A DNA stretch of 64,000 bases from Nocardioides speluncae (GTDB lineage Bacteria > Actinomycetota > Actinomycetes > Propionibacteriales > Nocardioidaceae), in assembly GCF_003121585.1 (NCBI RefSeq), contig NZ_QEOO01000038.1:1-64000 (forward strand). Direction: 5' to 3'. The notes below the pieces were generated by a model. The model ran no database searches and was not told where the DNA came from. It saw only the letters and a list, made by a program, of their open reading frames with translations. Both the position numbers and the translations under genes were made by a program. Below, piece by piece: positions 8,638 to 16,585 of this stretch. Numbering within the stretch: position 1 is the stretch's first letter; every line of letters begins with the position of its first letter.

Positions 8638-10082
8638 CACCAGCCGGCCGGCAGCGGCCGGCCCTCGTGGAAGCCGGCGGCCGACTGGACACCCACCAGC
8701 GCCCGCTCGCGGAACTCCGCGAGGGTCCGAGCGCCGGCGTACGTGCACGCGGAGCGGACACCGGCGCAGATCTGGTCGACCAGGTCCTCGACGCCGGGCC
8801 GCACCGGGTCGAGGTACATCCGCGAGGAGGAGATGCCTTCCTCGTAGAGGCCCTTCTTCGCCCGCTCGTACGCCGACTCCGTGGAGGTCCGGTTGGCGAC
8901 GGCACGGGCCGAGGCCATCCCGAACGAGACCTTGTAGGGCCGGCCGTCGGTGTCGTGGAGCAGGTCGCCGGGCGACTCGTAGGTGCCGGCGAACCAGCTG
9001 CCGATCATCACCGACGAGGCGCCGGCCGCGAGCGCGAGGGCGACGTCGCGCGGGTGCCGCACTCCCCCGTCAGCCCAGACGTGCTTGCCGAGGTCGCGCG
9101 CCGCCTCGGCGCACTCCAGGACGGCGGAGAACTGCGGCCGGCCGACGCCGGTCATCATCCGGGTCGTACACATCGCGCCCGGTCCGACGCCGACCTTCAC
9201 GATGTCTGCGCCCGCCTTCACCAGCTCCCGCGCGCCCTCGGCGGAGACCACGTTCCCGGCAGCGAGCGGCACCTCTGGGGTGAGCGCGGCGACGGCACGG
9301 AGTGCGTCGGCCATCCGCTCCTGGTGGCCGTGGGCGGTGTCGATGACCAGGCAGTCCACCCCGGCCTCGATCAGCGCGGCGGCCTTCGCGGCCACGTCGC
9401 CGTTCACGCCGATCGCGGCGGCCACCCGCAGCCCGCCCGTCGCGTCCACGGCCGGGGTGTAGAGCGTCGCCCGCAGCGCGCCGGTGCGGGTGAGGACGCC
9501 GAGCAGCTTGCCGTCGGCAGCGACCGCCGGCGCAATCCGGACCCGGGCGGCGTCGAGCTTCTCGAACGCGCTGCGCGGGTCCTCGTCACCGGCGATGAGC
9601 ACCATCCGCGTGGTCATCACGTCGCGGACCTGGGCGAACCGGTCCACCTCGGCGCAGTCCTCCTCGGTGACCACGCCGATCGGCTTGCCGTCCTCGACCA
9701 CGACGGCGGCCCGGTGGGCGCGCTTCGGGATCAGCGAGAGCGCCTCGGCCACGGTCTGGTGCGGGGCGAGCTCGATCGGGGTGTCGAAGACCAGGTGCCG
9801 CGACTTGACCCAGGCGATCACGTCGCGGACCACCGGGAGCGGGATGTCCTGCGGGAGTACGGCGAGCCCGCCGCGCCGCGCGATGGTCTCGGCCATCCGC
9901 TTGCCGGCGACGGCGGTCATGTTGGCGATCACCAGCGGCAGGGTCGCGCCGGTGCCGTCGTCGGTGGCCAGGTCGACGTCGTACCGCGAGGCGACCGCGG
10001 ACTGCCGCGGCACCATGAAGACGTCATCGTAGGTCAGGTCGTGCCCGATGTCGCCGGGCGCCGCGTCATGGAGAAACTGCAC
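8637..10082 (-). CDS. guaB1: GuaB1-type IMP dehydrogenase/GMP reductase family protein with CBS pair
   Basis: A TIM-barrel enzyme with an inserted CBS-domain pair, 481 residues. The barrel begins LTYDDVFMVPRQS, the CBS region spans roughly residues 95-210 (RDVMTTRMV, LLGVLTRTGALRA), and the second half has the nucleotide site with VIDTAHGHQ, KVGVGPGAMCTTRMMTGVG holding the catalytic-loop cysteine, and WADGGVRHPRD. Established work on the mycobacterial guaB1 product shows it is a CBS-containing GMP reductase rather than an IMP dehydrogenase; the architecture here matches that group. Start is GTG at 10082, 11 bases after the stop of the ankyrin gene; the longer frame lacks support. Confidence 0.88.
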   Translation of the reverse strand: MQFLHDAAPGDIGHDLTYDDVFMVPRQSAVASRYDVDLATDDGTGATLPLVIANMTAVAGKRMAETIARRGGLAVLPQDIPLPVVRDVIAWVKSRHLVFDTPIELAPHQTVAEALSLIPKRAHRAAVVVEDGKPIGVVTEEDCAEVDRFAQVRDVMTTRMVLIAGDEDPRSAFEKLDAARVRIAPAVAADGKLLGVLTRTGALRATLYTPAVDATGGLRVAAAIGVNGDVAAKAAALIEAGVDCLVIDTAHGHQERMADALRAVAALTPEVPLAAGNVVSAEGARELVKAGADIVKVGVGPGAMCTTRMMTGVGRPQFSAVLECAEAARDLGKHVWADGGVRHPRDVALALAAGASSVMIGSWFAGTYESPGDLLHDTDGRPYKVSFGMASARAVANRTSTESAYERAKKGLYEEGISSSRMYLDPVRPGVEDLVDQICAGVRSACTYAGARTLAEFRERALVGVQSAAGFHEGRPLPAGW

Positions 10083-10092
10083 GGCTGGGACG

Positions 10093-10461
10093 CTACAGGT
10101 CCTCCCCGAAGCGAGCAGCAATCTCCCGCGCACTGGGCGTCCCGAGATCCGGGTCGGCGTGGTTGTCCATCAGGTACCGGACGATGTCGTTCTCACCCTT
10201 GAACAGCGCTCCGGCCAGCGGCGACTGGCCGCAGTTGTTGAGCCGGTTGACGTCCGCGCCGCGGTCGACCAGCCCGTGCACCAGCTCGGTGTGCCCGTAG
10301 TAGGACGCGACCATCAGCAGGGTGCTGCCGTTGTCGTTGGTGAGGTCGGCGGGGACGCCGGCATCGAGGTACGCGAGCACCTTATCGGCGTCGCCATCAT
10401 GGGCGAGGTCGAACATTGCGAGCCCGAGCTGTTCCAGGCGGGCGTCTACGTCGTCAGCCAT
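10093..10461 (-). CDS. Ankyrin-repeat protein
   Basis: A 122-residue protein of about three ankyrin repeats: AMFDLAHDGDADKVLAYLDA, then GSTLLMVASYYGHTELVHGL and GADVNRLNNCGQSPLAGALF. The repeats fill nearly the whole chain, so it should be a cytoplasmic protein-protein adaptor. ATG start at 10461 with no clear ribosome site, possibly a leaderless transcript. It heads the operon with GuaB1 and the nucleosidase and is divergent from galK by 27 bases. No evidence for a specific partner. Confidence 0.8.
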   Translation of the reverse strand: MADDVDARLEQLGLAMFDLAHDGDADKVLAYLDAGVPADLTNDNGSTLLMVASYYGHTELVHGLVDRGADVNRLNNCGQSPLAGALFKGENDIVRYLMDNHADPDLGTPSAREIAARFGEDL

Positions 10462-10488
10462 AGTCGCCGAGTCTGACAGGCTGTCGCG

Positions 10489-11631
10489 GTGAACCTCGTA
10501 GAACCCGCCGACGACTCTCAGATCGCCAGAAGCCTTCCCACTGCCTTTCTCGAAGCGTACGGCGCGAAGCCGGCGTTCGTCGGTCGGGCGCCTGGTCGAG
10601 TGAACCTGATCGGTGAGCACACCGACTACAACGCAGGACTCTGCCTGCCGTTAGCGCTTCCGCACGCGACCTACGCGGCGGTCGCGCCGCGAGCCGACGG
10701 CGTGGTCCGGGCGCGCAGCGTGCAGAGCGAGGAAGGCTTCGAGGGTCGCGAGCTGGCTCCGGGCCGGGTGGCCGGCTGGCCGGCGTACGTCACCGGCGTG
10801 ATCTGGGCGCTGCGGGAAGCCGGGTACGACGTCCCCGGAGTCGACGTCCTCGTCGACGGCCGGGTGCCGCTCGGCGCCGGGCTGTCGTCGTCGGCGGCGT
10901 TGGAATGCGCGGTGGCGGTCGCGCTCGCCGGTCTGGTCGGTGGAGTGCCACCCGAGGCGATGGTGGCCGCCGGGATCCGGGCCGAGAACGAGGCGGTCGG
11001 CGCACCCACGGGAGGCATGGACCAGACGGTGTCGGTCTTTGCCCGGGCGGGCTACGCGCTGCTGATCGACTTCGACGGCGGCCCACGGACCCAGGTGCCG
11101 TGGCGGCCCGAGGAGACCGACCTGACCCTGCTCGTGGTCGACACCCGGGTCTCGCACCAGCTCGCTGACGGCGGGTATGCCGCGCGCCGGGCCGACTGCG
11201 TCGCGGCGGCGGCCGAGCTCGGCGTGCCCTCTCTGCGGCACGCCAAGCACGTCGAGCGGCTCCCGTACAACCTTCAGCGGCGGGCTCGGCACGTGGTCTC
11301 CGAGATCGGCCGGGTTGAGCTGGCCACCTCCGCTCTCGCAGTCGACGACTGGCCGGAGGTCGGCCGGCTGTTCACCGAGTCGCACGCCTCGCTGCGCGAC
11401 GACTTCGAGGTCAGCTGCGCCGAGCTGGACGTCGCCGTCGACGCGGCCCTCGCTGCCGGGGCGCTCGGCGCGCGGATGACCGGAGGCGGGTTCGGCGGCT
11501 GTGCGATCGCGCTGCTGCCGACCGACCTCGTCGACACCGCCCGGAAGACGGTCGACGCGGCCTTCGCCGAGCGCGGCTGGCGGGAGCCGGCGTACCTGCT
11601 CGCGGTGGCGTCAGCGGGGGCGGGTGTCTGA
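10489..11631 (+). CDS. galK: Galactokinase
   Basis: Phosphorylates galactose to galactose-1-phosphate in the Leloir pathway; a GHMP kinase of 380 residues. Signatures: galactokinase motif GRVNLIGEHTDYN near residue 36, ATP-binding PLGAGLSSSAALE near 126, and C-terminal GARMTGGGFGGCA. GTG start at 10489. The other gal genes (galT, galE) are not next to it, so it appears to be a single-gene unit here, although the sugar importer lies 6 kb away. Its end overlaps a convergent membrane-protein gene by 21 bases. Confidence 0.93.
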   Translation: MNLVEPADDSQIARSLPTAFLEAYGAKPAFVGRAPGRVNLIGEHTDYNAGLCLPLALPHATYAAVAPRADGVVRARSVQSEEGFEGRELAPGRVAGWPAYVTGVIWALREAGYDVPGVDVLVDGRVPLGAGLSSSAALECAVAVALAGLVGGVPPEAMVAAGIRAENEAVGAPTGGMDQTVSVFARAGYALLIDFDGGPRTQVPWRPEETDLTLLVVDTRVSHQLADGGYAARRADCVAAAAELGVPSLRHAKHVERLPYNLQRRARHVVSEIGRVELATSALAVDDWPEVGRLFTESHASLRDDFEVSCAELDVAVDAALAAGALGARMTGGGFGGCAIALLPTDLVDTARKTVDAAFAERGWREPAYLLAVASAGAGV

Positions 11632-12318
11632 GCGCGGGGGCAGCGCGGGCTCCGGTACTGGTGGCTCGGCCGGCTCCTGCTGGACGGCGACGGCGAGCTG
11701 CTGACGGGTCGGCGGGGTCAGCCCGCAGTCGCGCAGCTCCAGCTCAGCAAGCCGCTCGATCAGCACCGGGTCACCGGAGCGCCAGTCGCCCGCCGGGTCG
11801 TCGCTGATCTGAGCCAGCACGTGCATCGGCTGCCGCGCCAGTGCCCGCAGCGCGAACAGGTCGAGGTCCTCGCGCGCGTCGAGGTACTTCTGGCCGGCGG
11901 TGGCGTTGCGGACGAAGGTGGCTCGCCGCGGCAGGTACTGCAGCGCGATGAGGGCCAGCGGCACCAGCCCTGAGTAGAGACCGAGCGCGACGGCCAGGTT
12001 GGCGACGTTCTGGCTGCCGTCCTCGGCCGCGGTTGCCATCTTTTCGGCCGCGTCCGCGCCCTTCTCGAATGGCTCGGCACCCTCGTCGCCGACCAGCGGG
12101 ATGCCGCCGACGACGTCGCCCGCGTCTCGCAGGCTGTCGGCCAGCCCGGAGGCCGACCGCGAGGCGTCGGTGCTCGGGTCCTCCAGGTCCATGATCATGC
12201 TGTGCACGGCGAAGCCGATCAACACGAACGCGCCGCACCACATGACGAAGAGCAGGTCGGTCACTATCTGGCGTACCCGGCGGCCCGGACTGTCGGCGTA
12301 CATCTTCATGGGTGTCAT
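11611..12318 (-). CDS. Putative membrane protein
   Basis: Unrecognised 235-residue protein with two confident membrane spans: LLFVMWCGAFVLIGFAVH near residues 22-42 and a second around LYSGLVPLALIALQYLP (about 110-130). Between them lies an acidic, serine/alanine-rich external or loop region that looks helical. The C-terminal 100 residues are soluble and include DDPAGDWRSGDPVLIERLAELELR followed by a proline-rich tail. Start placed at MTPMKMYADSP; the exact start is uncertain by a few codons. Convergent with galK. Confidence 0.65.
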   Translation of the reverse strand: MTPMKMYADSPGRRVRQIVTDLLFVMWCGAFVLIGFAVHSMIMDLEDPSTDASRSASGLADSLRDAGDVVGGIPLVGDEGAEPFEKGADAAEKMATAAEDGSQNVANLAVALGLYSGLVPLALIALQYLPRRATFVRNATAGQKYLDAREDLDLFALRALARQPMHVLAQISDDPAGDWRSGDPVLIERLAELELRDCGLTPPTRQQLAVAVQQEPAEPPVPEPALPPRSDTRPR

Positions 12319-12452
12319 CCAACCAGCCCCGGCAACCGGCCTAGACAGCCCCATCTGGGCGCCGGTACTCAGGCGCCACCGTGTACGGCGCCCGCCCGAT
12401 CCGGGTAGCCGGGCGGGTCACTCGCGGCCGGTCCGCGACCAGGCTGATGCCC

Positions 12453-12737
12453 ATGAACGATCCCACGCCACCGCGGAACACCACCGCCTTCTACGTGCAG
12501 TCCATGATCGCCTTCGGCATCTCGCTGTCGACGATGATCGTCGCGATCCTCTACCTCCCGGTCGACGGCTGGATCCGCGCCTTCCTCGGCCTCGGCACCC
12601 TGTTCCTCACCACGTCGTCGTTCACCCTCGCCAAGTGCGTGCGAGACGCGCAGGAGAGCCAGGCCGTCGTCAGCCGCCTCGACCAGGCCCGGGTCGACAA
12701 GATCCTCGCCGACCACGACCCGTTCCGGACCGCCTGA
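12453..12737 (+). CDS. YiaAB-like two-helix membrane protein
   Basis: A 94-residue protein with two hydrophobic helices (IAFGISLSTMIVAILYLPV and FLGLGTLFLTTSSFTLAK) followed by a short charged tail. The layout, with FYVQ before the first helix and KCVRDAQE after the second, matches the YiaA/YiaB two-helix family, whose role is unknown. I chose the ATG at 12453; an in-frame ATG two codons earlier is also possible. Stands alone between divergent and co-directional neighbours. Confidence 0.7.
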   Translation: MNDPTPPRNTTAFYVQSMIAFGISLSTMIVAILYLPVDGWIRAFLGLGTLFLTTSSFTLAKCVRDAQESQAVVSRLDQARVDKILADHDPFRTA

Positions 12738-12802
12738 CTTCCGCGGTATCTGCGCCCGGTTCGGGGGCCACAATGAGGTGAGGACCGGAACCGGGAGGCA
12801 CC

Positions 12803-13639
12803 ATGGCAGTCCGCATGCGACACCACCTCGGCCAGGCGCTCGGGAGCCTGCGCTACGAGCCCACGCCGACTCGGGTGCGCGCCGACCTGGTCGGCGTCAC
12901 CTGGGTCGATACCACCGACGCGTTCCTGGTCTGGGAGCCGCGCCGGATCATCCCTGTGTACGCCGTACCGCCAGGCGACATCGCGGCCGCCGTCGAGATG
13001 ACCGACCCACAGCCGGCGCCGGCCGACCTCGACGCACTGCCGAAGGTTCTTACGCCAGCCGTCGGCTTCGAGACCCATTCCTGTCCCGGAAAGGTGATCG
13101 ACCTCGACCTGCCGGGCCCGACGCTGTTCAAGATCGGCTTCCTACCCGACGACCCGGACCTCGGCGGCAGGGTGCTGCTCGACTTCACCCGGTTCGAGCG
13201 GTGGCGGGCCGAGGAGACCGAGCTGGTCGGTCACGCGCACGACCCGTTCAAGACCATCGAGGTGCTGACCTCGTCGCGCCGGGTGGAGGTGCGCCACCAG
13301 GGCACGCTGCTGGCTGCGAGCAGCCGCCCGAAGATGCTGCTGGAGACCGGCCTGCCGCCGCGCTGGTACCTGCCGCACGAGGACGTCCGGATGGAGCTGC
13401 TGGTTCCGAGCGAAACACGCACGACCTGCGCCTACAAGGGGCACGCGTGGTACTTGTCCCGCCGCGACGACGCCGAGGACGGCGCCGACCTGGCGTGGCT
13501 CTACCCCGAGCCGCTGCACGCCGCGGTCCCGGTGAAGTACAGCATCTGCTTCTGGTCCGAGCGCTCCGATCTCACTCTCGACGGCGAGCCGGTCCCGCGG
13601 CCTGTCACGCCCTGGTCCCGGACGCCGATGGAGCCCTAG
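12803..13639 (+). CDS. DUF427-family protein with duplicated domain
   Basis: 278 residues. Two DUF427-type halves can be seen: the N-terminal half (LGQALGSLRYEPTPTRVRAD, then TWVDTTDAFLVWEPRRIIP) and the C-terminal half (FKTIEVLTSSRRVEVRHQG, then CAYKGHAWYLS and LAWLYPEPLHAAVPVKYSI). These match the beta-rich DUF427 fold, whose function is not established. GGGAGG precedes the ATG. It lies next to a convergent HxlR regulator that overlaps its stop by 4 bases. Confidence 0.8.
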   Translation: MAVRMRHHLGQALGSLRYEPTPTRVRADLVGVTWVDTTDAFLVWEPRRIIPVYAVPPGDIAAAVEMTDPQPAPADLDALPKVLTPAVGFETHSCPGKVIDLDLPGPTLFKIGFLPDDPDLGGRVLLDFTRFERWRAEETELVGHAHDPFKTIEVLTSSRRVEVRHQGTLLAASSRPKMLLETGLPPRWYLPHEDVRMELLVPSETRTTCAYKGHAWYLSRRDDAEDGADLAWLYPEPLHAAVPVKYSICFWSERSDLTLDGEPVPRPVTPWSRTPMEP

Positions 13640-14043
13640 ACCAGCGCCTGCACGCAGCCCATCGCGTCCTCGACGGCGCGGTCGCCGCCATTGAGCTCGA
13701 GGTGGGACTCGCCCCAGACCCGGACCGCCTCCACCACCGGCAGCACGGTCGCGCCGTACGGACCCAGCCGGTAGATCACCGGCGCCGGCACCGGGCCGGT
13801 CTCGACCCGCTCGATCAGCCCGTCGGCCTCGAGCTCGCGGAGCTGCTCGGCCAGGACCTTCGCCGTGATCGGGGCGCAGCGTCGCCGCAGCTCGGCGAAG
13901 TGCGTGTCACCCCGTCCGAGCCAGTAGATCAGGGTCAGCTTCCACTTGCCGCCGATCGCAGCGAACGCAGCGGCCATCGGGCAGCCCGGAATGGGGTTGG
14001 GCCGTGAGGCGGAGGGGTTACCTGAAGGTGCCTTCTTGTCCAT
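13636..14043 (-). CDS. HxlR-family transcriptional regulator
   Basis: A 135-residue winged-HTH regulator. HxlR hallmarks: the cysteine-containing GCPMAAAFAAIGGKWKLTLIYWL near the N-terminus, then HFAELRRRCAPITAKVLAEQLRELEADGLIER, the recognition region with the usual leucine-rich turn. It should bind DNA as a dimer and may sense redox or ligand state through the conserved cysteine. It is divergent from the DUF1579-like gene by 28 bases, the most likely target. The open frame extends far upstream, but only the start at 14043 gives a normal HxlR protein. Confidence 0.88.
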   Translation of the reverse strand: MDKKAPSGNPSASRPNPIPGCPMAAAFAAIGGKWKLTLIYWLGRGDTHFAELRRRCAPITAKVLAEQLRELEADGLIERVETGPVPAPVIYRLGPYGATVLPVVEAVRVWGESHLELNGGDRAVEDAMGCVQALV

Positions 14044-14071
14044 GGGTGTCCTCGGTTCGGATAGTCGGCTC

Positions 14072-14560
14072 ATGACGACGGACCCAACCGGCACCCTAGA
14101 TGACTTCGACTGGGAGATCGGCAGCTGGACGACGACCGTGAACGTACTGGCCGACCCACTGTCGCGGGGCCCCGACGAGTGGCTCCACTTCACCGGAACC
14201 ACCGTGGTCAAGCCGCTCTTGAACCGCCGCGCGAACGTCTTGGAGTTCGACGTGTCCGGGCCCGGCGGCCGGATCGAGGCCGTCAGCCTCCGGCTTTTCG
14301 AGCCGCAGGCCCGCCGCTGGAGCATCAACTTCGCCAACATCCGCAACGGCCTGCTCACGCCCGCGGTGTACGGCGGCTTCGACGACGGCGTGGGCATCTT
14401 CTTCGGCGAGGACGAGCTCAACGGCCGCTCGGTCCAGGTCCGCTTCCAGATCGTCCTGCAAGGCCCGGACGAGGCCAGGTTCGAGCAGGCGTACTCCGAT
14501 GACGGCGGCACGACCTGGGAGGCGAACTGGATCGCCGTCGACCACCGGGTGGATCGGTGA
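14072..14560 (+). CDS. DUF1579-like calycin/lipocalin-type hypothetical protein
   Basis: A 162-residue cytoplasmic protein with a beta-barrel pattern of alternating strands: FDWEIGSWTTTVNVLADP, WLHFTGTTVVKPLL, WSINFANIRNGLL, YGGFDDGVGIFFGEDELNG and a C-terminal DEARFEQAYSDDGGTTWEANW. This matches the small calycin-like proteins annotated DUF1579. ATG start at 14072, divergent from the HxlR regulator, so it is probably induced by whatever HxlR senses. Enzymatic function is not known. Confidence 0.6.
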   Translation: MTTDPTGTLDDFDWEIGSWTTTVNVLADPLSRGPDEWLHFTGTTVVKPLLNRRANVLEFDVSGPGGRIEAVSLRLFEPQARRWSINFANIRNGLLTPAVYGGFDDGVGIFFGEDELNGRSVQVRFQIVLQGPDEARFEQAYSDDGGTTWEANWIAVDHRVDR

Positions 14561-14584
14561 CCACCCGGCCTTAGGGTGGCGCCC

Positions 14585-15031
14585 ATGCCGACCGCCTGCG
14601 AACGCCTTGCCGACACTGCCGACGCCATCGTCGCCGACGATTCCGGGATCAGCGGGGAGGACTTCCTGCTCGAGCTCGGCGAACGCGCGGCCGGCATCCG
14701 GCGCGGCCTCAGCGGGCTGATCGACCTGGTCTCCGGCGGCAGCAACCCGATCGAGGGCGGCGGCTTCAAGAAGGAGTACGGCGATGGCAGCGGCAAGCAG
14801 GTCCGGCACTTCGCGGGCATGGCGGCCGCGGCCGCCCGGCTCGGCACCGACGTGTCGAGCTGGACCGGCGAGCACATCCGCCGCGACCCGGACGACTCCG
14901 CGGATGGCCGGCTGAACGAGGCCGCGATCCGGTTCGCGCGCGGGCTCCTCGAGGGCGATCTCTCCCCCGCCGACGCCGGCGGCTGGATTCGCGCCAACAT
15001 CTGCGCGAGGGCTGCAAAACTGCCGGAGTGA
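14585..15031 (+). CDS. Hypothetical protein, 148 residues
   Basis: No family recognised. Helical pattern (ERLADTADAIVADDSGISGE, then LLELGERAAGIRRGLSGLID), a glycine/serine-rich linker, a second helical block and an ending helix (DAGGWIRANICARAAKLPE). The ATG at 14585 was chosen over a GTG nine bases earlier. The gene overlaps the start of the kinase/luciferase fusion by 4 bases (GTGA), so the two were translated together before the latter broke. Confidence 0.6.
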   Translation: MPTACERLADTADAIVADDSGISGEDFLLELGERAAGIRRGLSGLIDLVSGGSNPIEGGGFKKEYGDGSGKQVRHFAGMAAAAARLGTDVSSWTGEHIRRDPDDSADGRLNEAAIRFARGLLEGDLSPADAGGWIRANICARAAKLPE

Positions 15032-16504
15032 ACGTGCCATCGACCGGGCAGCGGCTACCCGACCCCGCGCTGGTCGTCCTGGTGGGCGCATCCGGCTCCG
15101 GCAAGTCGACGTGGGCCGAGCAGCGGTACCGGCGCGAGGAGACCGTCTCCTCAGACGCGCTGCGCGGCGTTCTTGGCAGCGGCCCGCACGACCTCGACGC
15201 CAGCGACGACGCGTTCTCCGTCCTGGAGACGGTCGTGGCCGCTCGGGTCGGTCGTGGGCTGACCACCGTCGTGGACACGCTCGGGCTCGATCAAGAACGA
15301 CGCGAGCGCTGGCTGGGCCTGGCCAGGGCGGCCGGGCTGCCTGCGGCGGCCGTGCTGTTCGACGTACCGGAGCGCGAGTGCCGGCGCCGCAACGCCGCCC
15401 GGGACCGGCCGGTACCCGCCCTGGTCCTCGGCGGCCAGCTGCGCCGCGTCAGCGAGGTGGCGGCCGCGCTCGCTGACGAGGGCTGGGACCTGGTCGTCGA
15501 GTACGACGGCGGCGAGGCCGCCGCGACCGCCACAGCGGCGACGCCTCGACCGGCCCCGGAGGCGGACCGGCGCTCGTCGCAGGGCCTGCGGATCATGCTG
15601 CAGCTGTCCCGGTTCCCGTGGGGCGAGGACCCGGCGGCCTGGCTGCGCGAGGTCGCGCTCGCGGCGGACGCGGCCGGCTTCGCCGGGCTGGCGCTGATGG
15701 ACCACCTGATCCAGATCCCCCAGGTGGACCGGGCCTGGGAGCCGATCCCCGAGCCCTGGGTGAGCCTCGGCCTGCTCGCGGGTCTGGACACCCGGCTGCA
15801 GCTCGGCACGCTGGTCACACCGGCGACCTTCCGCCCGGCCGGGATCACCGCGAAGGCCGCCGCCACCGGCCGCGGATAGCAGGTGGTCTCCGGCAGCGTG
15901 ACCGCCTCGCCGGCGTACGCCTTCGTGCCGGGCGCCCAGAGGGCGCGCATCGTCTCGATGCCCGCCTCGAGCAGGTCCAGCCGCTCCCGCGCGGGCGGAA
16001 ACGGCAGCCCGTACGCCGCGTGCTCGCGGGCCCACCAGCCGGCTCCGACGCCCACGAACGCCCGGCCACCGGACAGCGCGTCCAGCGGTGGGCCGGATCC
16101 CGATCGTCGTCGGCGGTGGTGGCGAGCGGCGTACGCTCCGGATCGCGGCGCGACTGGGCGACGCCTGCAACCTGCCGTCAGACCTGGCCACCCTCGACGC
16201 CAAGCTGGCGGTGCTCCGGCAGCACTGCGCCGAGGTCGGGCGGGCGCCCAGCGAGGTGGAGGTGACCGTGCTCGACCTGCCGATCATCGGCCGCGACCGA
16301 GACGACACCTGGCGACGGGTCGAACGGCTGCGTGGCCGGACCGCAGCCGCCGCCTTCGCAGCACGGCACCATGCTGGGACCATCGAGGACCAACGGCAGC
16401 GCTACGGCGACCTGGCCGAGCGCGGCGTCGGCACCGTCTTCGCGGCGCTCCCCGACCTCGACCGTCCGGACGACGTACTGGCGCTGTCGGATCTGACCAA
16501 ATGA
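15028..16504 (+). pseudogene. P-loop kinase / luciferase-like F420-type oxidoreductase fusion, broken by an internal inversion
   Basis: The first 180 residues form a small P-loop kinase (Walker A GASGSGKST, then VLDAFSVLETVVA-like region and PERECRRRNAARDRPVPALVL), followed by an Ala/Thr linker and the beginning of a luciferase-like (LLM) barrel: LQLSRFPWGEDPAAWLREV, GFAGLALMDHLIQIPQVDR, LGTLVTPATFRPAGITAKAA. There the frame reaches a stop at 15877-15879. The next part of the LLM barrel, including GGRAFVGVGAGWWAREHAAYG and ETTCYPRP, is encoded on the opposite strand between about 15863 and 16091. After that the + strand resumes with PIVVGGGGERRTLRIAARLG and runs to TGA at 16504. The barrel is therefore split by a 229-base inversion flanked by CCACCG/CGGTGG. 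A fused kinase plus LLM protein would otherwise be about 490 residues. Confidence 0.85.
15863..16091. other. Inverted internal segment of the LLM domain, flanked by 6-bp inverted repeats
   Basis: CCACCG at 15863-15868 and CGGTGG at 16086-16091 are exact inverted repeats. The 229-base piece between them reads on the minus strand as a normal LLM segment (LDALSGGRAFVGVGAGWW, PARERLDLLEAGIETMRA, WAPGTKAYAGEAVTLPET), in the order missing from the + strand. Restoring it makes the right junction in frame (YPRPVGRIPIVVGG); the left junction would still be off by one base. Either a real rearrangement with a one-base scar or a local assembly error. Confidence 0.85.
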
Positions 16505-16538
16505 CGACGGGCGGGCGCTCTCGCGCCCGCCCGTCGTC
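16503..16538. terminator. Strong bidirectional terminator hairpin
   Basis: Perfect 16-base stem (16503-16518 pairing 16523-16538) with a TCTC loop. The stem GACGACGGGCGGGCGC is all GC-rich. It lies between the convergent broken LLM gene and the acyl-CoA dehydrogenase, so it can terminate both. Confidence 0.85.
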
Positions 16539-16585
16539 CTCTCCCCCGGCATGCTCCCGGTTGACTGTGTCCTAGTCAGGTGGTG

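Noticed and set aside
14044..15000. Upstream part of a 454-codon minus frame ending in the HxlR gene
   Set aside because: Only the last 135 codons are HxlR-like. The rest is antisense to the DUF1579-like and 148-residue genes.
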